Below, one piece after another: positions 60,591-64,000 of a stretch of DNA of 64,000 nucleotides. Below the pieces are notes generated by a model. That model had not been told where the DNA came from, made no database searches, and was given only the letters and a program-made list of their open reading frames with translations. Position 1 is the first letter of the stretch; the number at the start of each line of letters is the position of its first letter. The position numbers and the translations under genes are program-made. The DNA comes from Sulfurisoma sediminicola (lineage in GTDB: Bacteria > Pseudomonadota > Gammaproteobacteria > Burkholderiales > Rhodocyclaceae). The stretch covers positions 124,001-188,000 of the forward strand of contig NZ_BHVV01000003.1 in the NCBI RefSeq assembly GCF_003865015.1, read 5' to 3'.

Positions 60591-62722
60591 TGTTGACGCC
60601 GGAAACGGCACAAGACATCGAGCCGCTGCTCGAACGCTGGCTTGAGGCCGAATTCACGCGCCACCCGGTTGCACCGCTCGCCGAGTCGATCGCCGCGCTG
60701 CCGCGGCGGCAGCGCGAGTTCGCGCTGGACTGGGTCAAGCGCACGGCGACGGTCAATGTGCATGTCGCGCACATGGTGGCGCGCCATGTGCCGGCCATGC
60801 TCGCCCACATGGATGCCCGCACGGTCGAAGCGTGGATCATGCAGGCGATGGACGCCTGCGACCGCGACGGACTCAAGGCCGCGCTCGAGGTGCTGCGTGA
60901 CCCGCAGCGCTTCGTCCGCCTTGGCCGCGAGCATGCGGCTGGCGCGGTTTTCGACGACATTGCCGGCATCTTGCGCAGCTTCGTTTGCGGCCTCGCCGGT
61001 CGGGCGCTGCGTCTGGAACAGGGCGACGCGACGTGGACCGACGGCGAGACGCTGTACCTGCCGCCGGTGGTCGCCGAGATGGAAAGCGCCTCCGACAATT
61101 TCCAGCTGGCGAAGGCGATGGTCACGCTACTCTGGGCACAGACCCGCTTCGGCACCTTCCGCGCCGACGTCCTTGCACACTGTGCCCGTTTTCCCGACCC
61201 GGCGCGGGCGCAGCGGGTGTTCCATTCCCTGGAGACCCTGCGCCTCGAGGCATGCATCGGTCGCGAGTTGCCCGGCCTGGCGCGCGAAATGCGCCGCATG
61301 AAAGTCGGCACCCCAGGGGTACTTCCTTCGGGGCGCGCTGGCGGGACGCCGAACACGGCCTGGCTGGACTACGCGGTACGGCTGGCGGCGCCGGCGAGCA
61401 CGGTCGAAGACACCCTGAACCTCCTGGCCAGCGCCTATGCCGATGAGCCTGCCGTGCCGCCGTGGCAGGGGCAACTCTTCCCCGAAAGGGTGGCGGAGCT
61501 GATGGCCGCCCGTATCGAGCGCGAGAAGATGCTGCTACGGGTGAAGCTCGACACCCTGCTCGAGGAACGTCAGCAGGCGCCACGCGACGGTGCGCTGGCG
61601 CCGGAGATTGCACTCAAGGCACTGGAAAGCGAGGTGATGGAGCTGCCGCGCTTCGAGATGACCATCGATGCTGCGCCGGTGCCGATCCCGGAGGACATCC
61701 GCCAGCTGCTGACATCGATCCAGCTCGACCTCGGCGAGATTCCGCCGGAATACCTGCAACCCGCCGGCCCAGGCGAGTATGACCCGAGCCTGATCCAGCC
61801 CGAGCAGAAAGACCCCGACGAGGTGTGGAAGGGCACCTACCATGAGGAGGGCGCGATGTTCTTCCCCGAGTGGGACTACGGCCGCCAGCACTATCGCAAG
61901 AACTGGTGCGTTGTGCGCGAGAAGGACGTGGCAGCGGTGGATGACGAGTTCGTCGCCGGTGTGCTGCGCCGCTATGCCGGGCATGCGCGCCAGCTGCGCC
62001 GTACCTTCGAGGCCATGCGCGATGCCGACCGCCGCGACAAGCGCCAGACCGAGGGCGACGACGTCGACTTCGATGCGCTGGTCGAGAGCATCGCCGAGCA
62101 TCACGCCGGACAGGAATGGAACGATCGCGTGCTGTCGCGTCTGCACCGATCGGAGCGCGACATCGCCGCGCTGTTCCTGATCGACATGAGCGGCTCGACC
62201 CAGGGCTGGATCAACGAGGCCGAGCGCGCGGCGTTGATCCTGCTGTGCGAGGCCTTCGAGGCCCTGGGCGACCGCTATGCCATCTACGGCTTTTCCGGCA
62301 TGACGCGCAAGAAGTGCGAGATTTTCCGCATCAAGCGCTTCGACGAACCCTACGACGAGACGGTGCGTGGCCGCATCTCCGGCGTGCGGCCGCAGGACTA
62401 CACGCGCATGGGTTTCGCCATCCGCCATGCCACCGAGCTGCTGCTCGAGGTCGAGGCGAAGACGCGCCTGCTGATCACGCTGTCGGACGGCAAGCCCGAC
62501 GACTACCACGACAACTACCGCGGCAAGTACGGCATCGAGGACACACGGCGCGCGCTGCTCGAAGCCACCCGCGCCGGCATCCGGCCGTTCTGTATCACCC
62601 TCGACCAAGAAGCCCGCGACTACCTGCCGCACCTCTACGGCGCGGCGCGCTACACCGTGGTCGATGATGTGGCGCGCCTGCCGTACAAGGTGGCCGACAT
62701 CTACCGCCGGCTCACGGTGTGA
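60590..62722 (+). CDS. cbbO: CbbO/NorD-type VWA-domain protein
   Basis: A 710-aa adaptor partner of the CbbQ ATPase. A long helical N-terminal region leads to a C-terminal VWA domain whose MIDAS motif is D-M-S-G-S beginning at Asp532 (LFLIDMSGSTQGW); ITLSDGKPDDYHDN follows. Residues about 237-256 (MKVGTPGVLPSGRAGGTP) are encoded by a copy of the dispersed repeat at 61300-61350, an in-frame insertion in a linker. The frame is intact across it. Whether the client is RuBisCO or another metalloenzyme is open. Confidence 0.88.
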   Translation: MLTPETAQDIEPLLERWLEAEFTRHPVAPLAESIAALPRRQREFALDWVKRTATVNVHVAHMVARHVPAMLAHMDARTVEAWIMQAMDACDRDGLKAALEVLRDPQRFVRLGREHAAGAVFDDIAGILRSFVCGLAGRALRLEQGDATWTDGETLYLPPVVAEMESASDNFQLAKAMVTLLWAQTRFGTFRADVLAHCARFPDPARAQRVFHSLETLRLEACIGRELPGLAREMRRMKVGTPGVLPSGRAGGTPNTAWLDYAVRLAAPASTVEDTLNLLASAYADEPAVPPWQGQLFPERVAELMAARIEREKMLLRVKLDTLLEERQQAPRDGALAPEIALKALESEVMELPRFEMTIDAAPVPIPEDIRQLLTSIQLDLGEIPPEYLQPAGPGEYDPSLIQPEQKDPDEVWKGTYHEEGAMFFPEWDYGRQHYRKNWCVVREKDVAAVDDEFVAGVLRRYAGHARQLRRTFEAMRDADRRDKRQTEGDDVDFDALVESIAEHHAGQEWNDRVLSRLHRSERDIAALFLIDMSGSTQGWINEAERAALILLCEAFEALGDRYAIYGFSGMTRKKCEIFRIKRFDEPYDETVRGRISGVRPQDYTRMGFAIRHATELLLEVEAKTRLLITLSDGKPDDYHDNYRGKYGIEDTRRALLEATRAGIRPFCITLDQEARDYLPHLYGAARYTVVDDVARLPYKVADIYRRLTV
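61300..61350 (+). repeat. Dispersed repeat copy inside the CbbO-like coding sequence
   Basis: The sequence matches the minus strand of 5061-5110 in about nine of ten positions, and shares a core with 2998-3022. It is a multiple-of-three insertion that keeps the reading frame and encodes a Gly/Pro-rich segment. Confidence 0.75.
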
Positions 62723-62740
62723 TCGCCGTGCCGCCATCCG

Positions 62741-62833
62741 CTATCGCGAGGAGAGCATTTCTTGCTCGACCGCCTTGTAGCGCAGTTGCTTCATCAACGC
62801 CGACAACGCGCCGACGTTAGTCGGCAAAGTCAT
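62741..62833 (-). CDS. Possible 30-aa small protein downstream of the methyltransferase
   Basis: An ATG frame begins 7 bases after the stop of the methyltransferase gene and runs to TAG at 62741-62743. It encodes MTLPTNVGALSALMKQLRYK followed by AVEQEMLSSR, an amphipathic basic helix. There is no strong ribosome site. It could be a coupled small gene or the relic of a longer one. Evidence is weak. Confidence 0.25.
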   Translation of the reverse strand: MTLPTNVGALSALMKQLRYKAVEQEMLSSR

Positions 62834-62840
62834 TGCTTGC

Positions 62841-63926
62841 CTAGCCTGACTGGTTGGACGCCGTAGGCGGCACTTTTCCCCAAACGGCGTAGATCGGGTC
62901 GGACAGCTTCGTCATGCGGTAGTACTTGTCATCCGGGGGGCGCGGCAGGCCGCGCAGCGATTCGGCGTGTAGATCGGAAAATTTCCCGCTGCGCGAGAAA
63001 TACTCGAGCACGAGGCCGATGCGCTCGAACGGATGCAACTCGCTCCACAGGCGGATGGCCTTGGGCGGAAACCAGCGCTCCGAGAAACTCGCGAGGAAGA
63101 TACCCCCCGGCTTGAGCACCCGCGCGACCTCATCGAAGACAGCCAGTGGCTGCACCAGATATTCGACCGAGAGAGCGCAGAGCACGGTGTCGAATTCCGC
63201 CGCGGCGAAGGGCAGGGTCGGATTGGCATTGAGATCCTGCACGACGTGTTGTGCCAGCCTCGGATTTCGTGCCAGTTCGTCGGCGTTCATGCCCAGCCCG
63301 GATACGGATACGCCGATGTCGGTGGCGTCATCCGGCAGGTGCGAATTGCAGCTCGCCATGAGATCGAGCACGCGCATGCCGGGTGCAAGGAAGCGCCGAT
63401 GCAGTATGCGCATATGTTCCAGGGCCGTCGCATCGAGGTGGTCGACGAAGCGCGGGGCGGCATAGAAGTCGCCGTCGCTGCCTTCATCGCTGCGGGCGAA
63501 GTCCTCGCCCAGCGGCGAGGTTGCCGCGCCCCCGGCCAGCACTGCCTGCATGCCGGGGCCGTTGGCCAGCAACTGCGGCAGGAGGTCGCCGGCTGCCGCA
63601 GCGGGCTGCGACGATGCTGACGATAGCACCGTCGCGTCGATTGCCAGGGGCAGGCCGGCCAACGGCGGGTTGAGATCGACGGTGACGGTCTGCGCGTCGG
63701 CGTCGATGACGCGCATCGGAGCGCGGTCTCCCGCGCTGAAATCCTGGCGGCCGGCGAGGACAAGACGGGGAAACCAGCGCCCCGGGCGCGGCTCGATGCG
63801 CTGCCCGCCCAGGGCGATCGGCCAGTCGCTGCGTGCCGTCGCGATGCGAAGTCGAGCATCGGCGGGGCCGAGCAGCATGCCTTCGGCGACGGTGGCAGCT
63901 GCACCGAGACTAGGTTGGGAGTGCAA
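62841..63926 (-). CDS. SAM-dependent methyltransferase with SlyD/FKBP-like N-terminal segment
   Basis: At least 361 aa. Residues about 60-105 (DFSAGDRAPMRVIDADAQTV, then VDLNPPLAGLPLAIDATVL) closely follow the distal beta-strands of SlyD-type FKBP proteins. A class I methyltransferase occupies about 150-340, with MRVLDLMASCNSHLP as the SAM site, FDTVLCALSVEYLVQP and RVLKPGGIFLASFSERW. The TTG at 63926 is the only start inside the window, but the frame stays open to the right edge (63998), so the true start may lie outside. Substrate unknown. Confidence 0.75.
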   Translation of the reverse strand: MHSQPSLGAAATVAEGMLLGPADARLRIATARSDWPIALGGQRIEPRPGRWFPRLVLAGRQDFSAGDRAPMRVIDADAQTVTVDLNPPLAGLPLAIDATVLSSASSQPAAAAGDLLPQLLANGPGMQAVLAGGAATSPLGEDFARSDEGSDGDFYAAPRFVDHLDATALEHMRILHRRFLAPGMRVLDLMASCNSHLPDDATDIGVSVSGLGMNADELARNPRLAQHVVQDLNANPTLPFAAAEFDTVLCALSVEYLVQPLAVFDEVARVLKPGGIFLASFSERWFPPKAIRLWSELHPFERIGLVLEYFSRSGKFSDLHAESLRGLPRPPDDKYYRMTKLSDPIYAVWGKVPPTASNQSG

Positions 63927-64000
63927 GGAACTCTCGCCAATCCGGATGTTTGAAGGATCGATGCCATGGAAGATGCGGCGGTCGCGATAGTGCGCACGGC

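Overview
The window is GC-rich, densely coded DNA with betaproteobacterial gene content. The best guess is a Rhodocyclales-type facultative chemolithotroph (Sulfuritalea/Sulfurisoma/Azoarcus-like). This rests on the combination of soxYZAXB, sat-aprBA, cbbQO-like genes and phenylacetate catabolism genes in one stretch, plus GC-rich hairpin repeats of a kind common in that order. The species is an inference. I see no rRNA, tRNA, CRISPR, IS element or phage gene.

Layout. 1-2.9 kb: the tail of a TRAP-type solute-binding protein, a small acidic protein, msrA, a cold-shock protein, the kinase srkA and a small membrane protein. 3.0-8.7 kb: phenylacetate genes, namely two paralogous phenylacetate-CoA ligases separated by a toxin-antitoxin pair, the thioesterase paaI, and a divergent paaN aldehyde dehydrogenase homologue lacking the expected catalytic residues. 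8.8-11.9 kb: sucCD and an ornithine cyclodeaminase-family protein.

12.2-24.7 kb: a co-directional signalling cluster. It encodes a CHASE2 Ser/Thr kinase, PP2C phosphatase, FHA protein, CHASE2 class III nucleotide cyclase, metallo-beta-lactamase-fold phosphodiesterase-like protein, cyclic-nucleotide-binding/rhodanese protein, GAF-containing PilB/GspE-type ATPase and GAF/HD-GYP protein. Writers, readers and erasers of phosphoprotein, cyclic nucleotide and probably c-di-GMP signals sit beside a secretion or pilus motor ATPase.

24.8-43.7 kb: an OGT-like glycosyltransferase, then a sigma54-type promoter driving a very short type IV pilin (60 aa) and a small secreted partner. This is the split PilA-N/PilA-C layout known from Geobacter. 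It is followed by an ABC-2 exporter, a repeat protein, a flippase, several glycosyltransferases and methyltransferases. The block resembles the Geobacter pilA-xap (extracellular anchoring polysaccharide) neighbourhood and is the most striking feature of the window.

43.8-48.1 kb (minus strand): galE and a split MacA/MacB-type efflux system. 48.2-52.4 kb (minus strand): soxYZAXB without soxCD. moaC and a BepA-like metalloprotease follow. 54.6-58.7 kb: divergent sat and aprBA around a 380-bp region holding a perfect FNR-type box. 58.8-62.7 kb: a cysteine-cluster protein, then CbbQ/NorQ and CbbO/NorD family proteins; the latter carries an in-frame copy of a dispersed repeat. The right edge holds a methyltransferase fused to a SlyD-like segment.

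Together the sulfur genes suggest thiosulfate oxidation by a SoxCD-less Sox system, with sulfite oxidised to sulfate through AprBA and Sat. The reverse Dsr genes needed to complete that route are not in this window.
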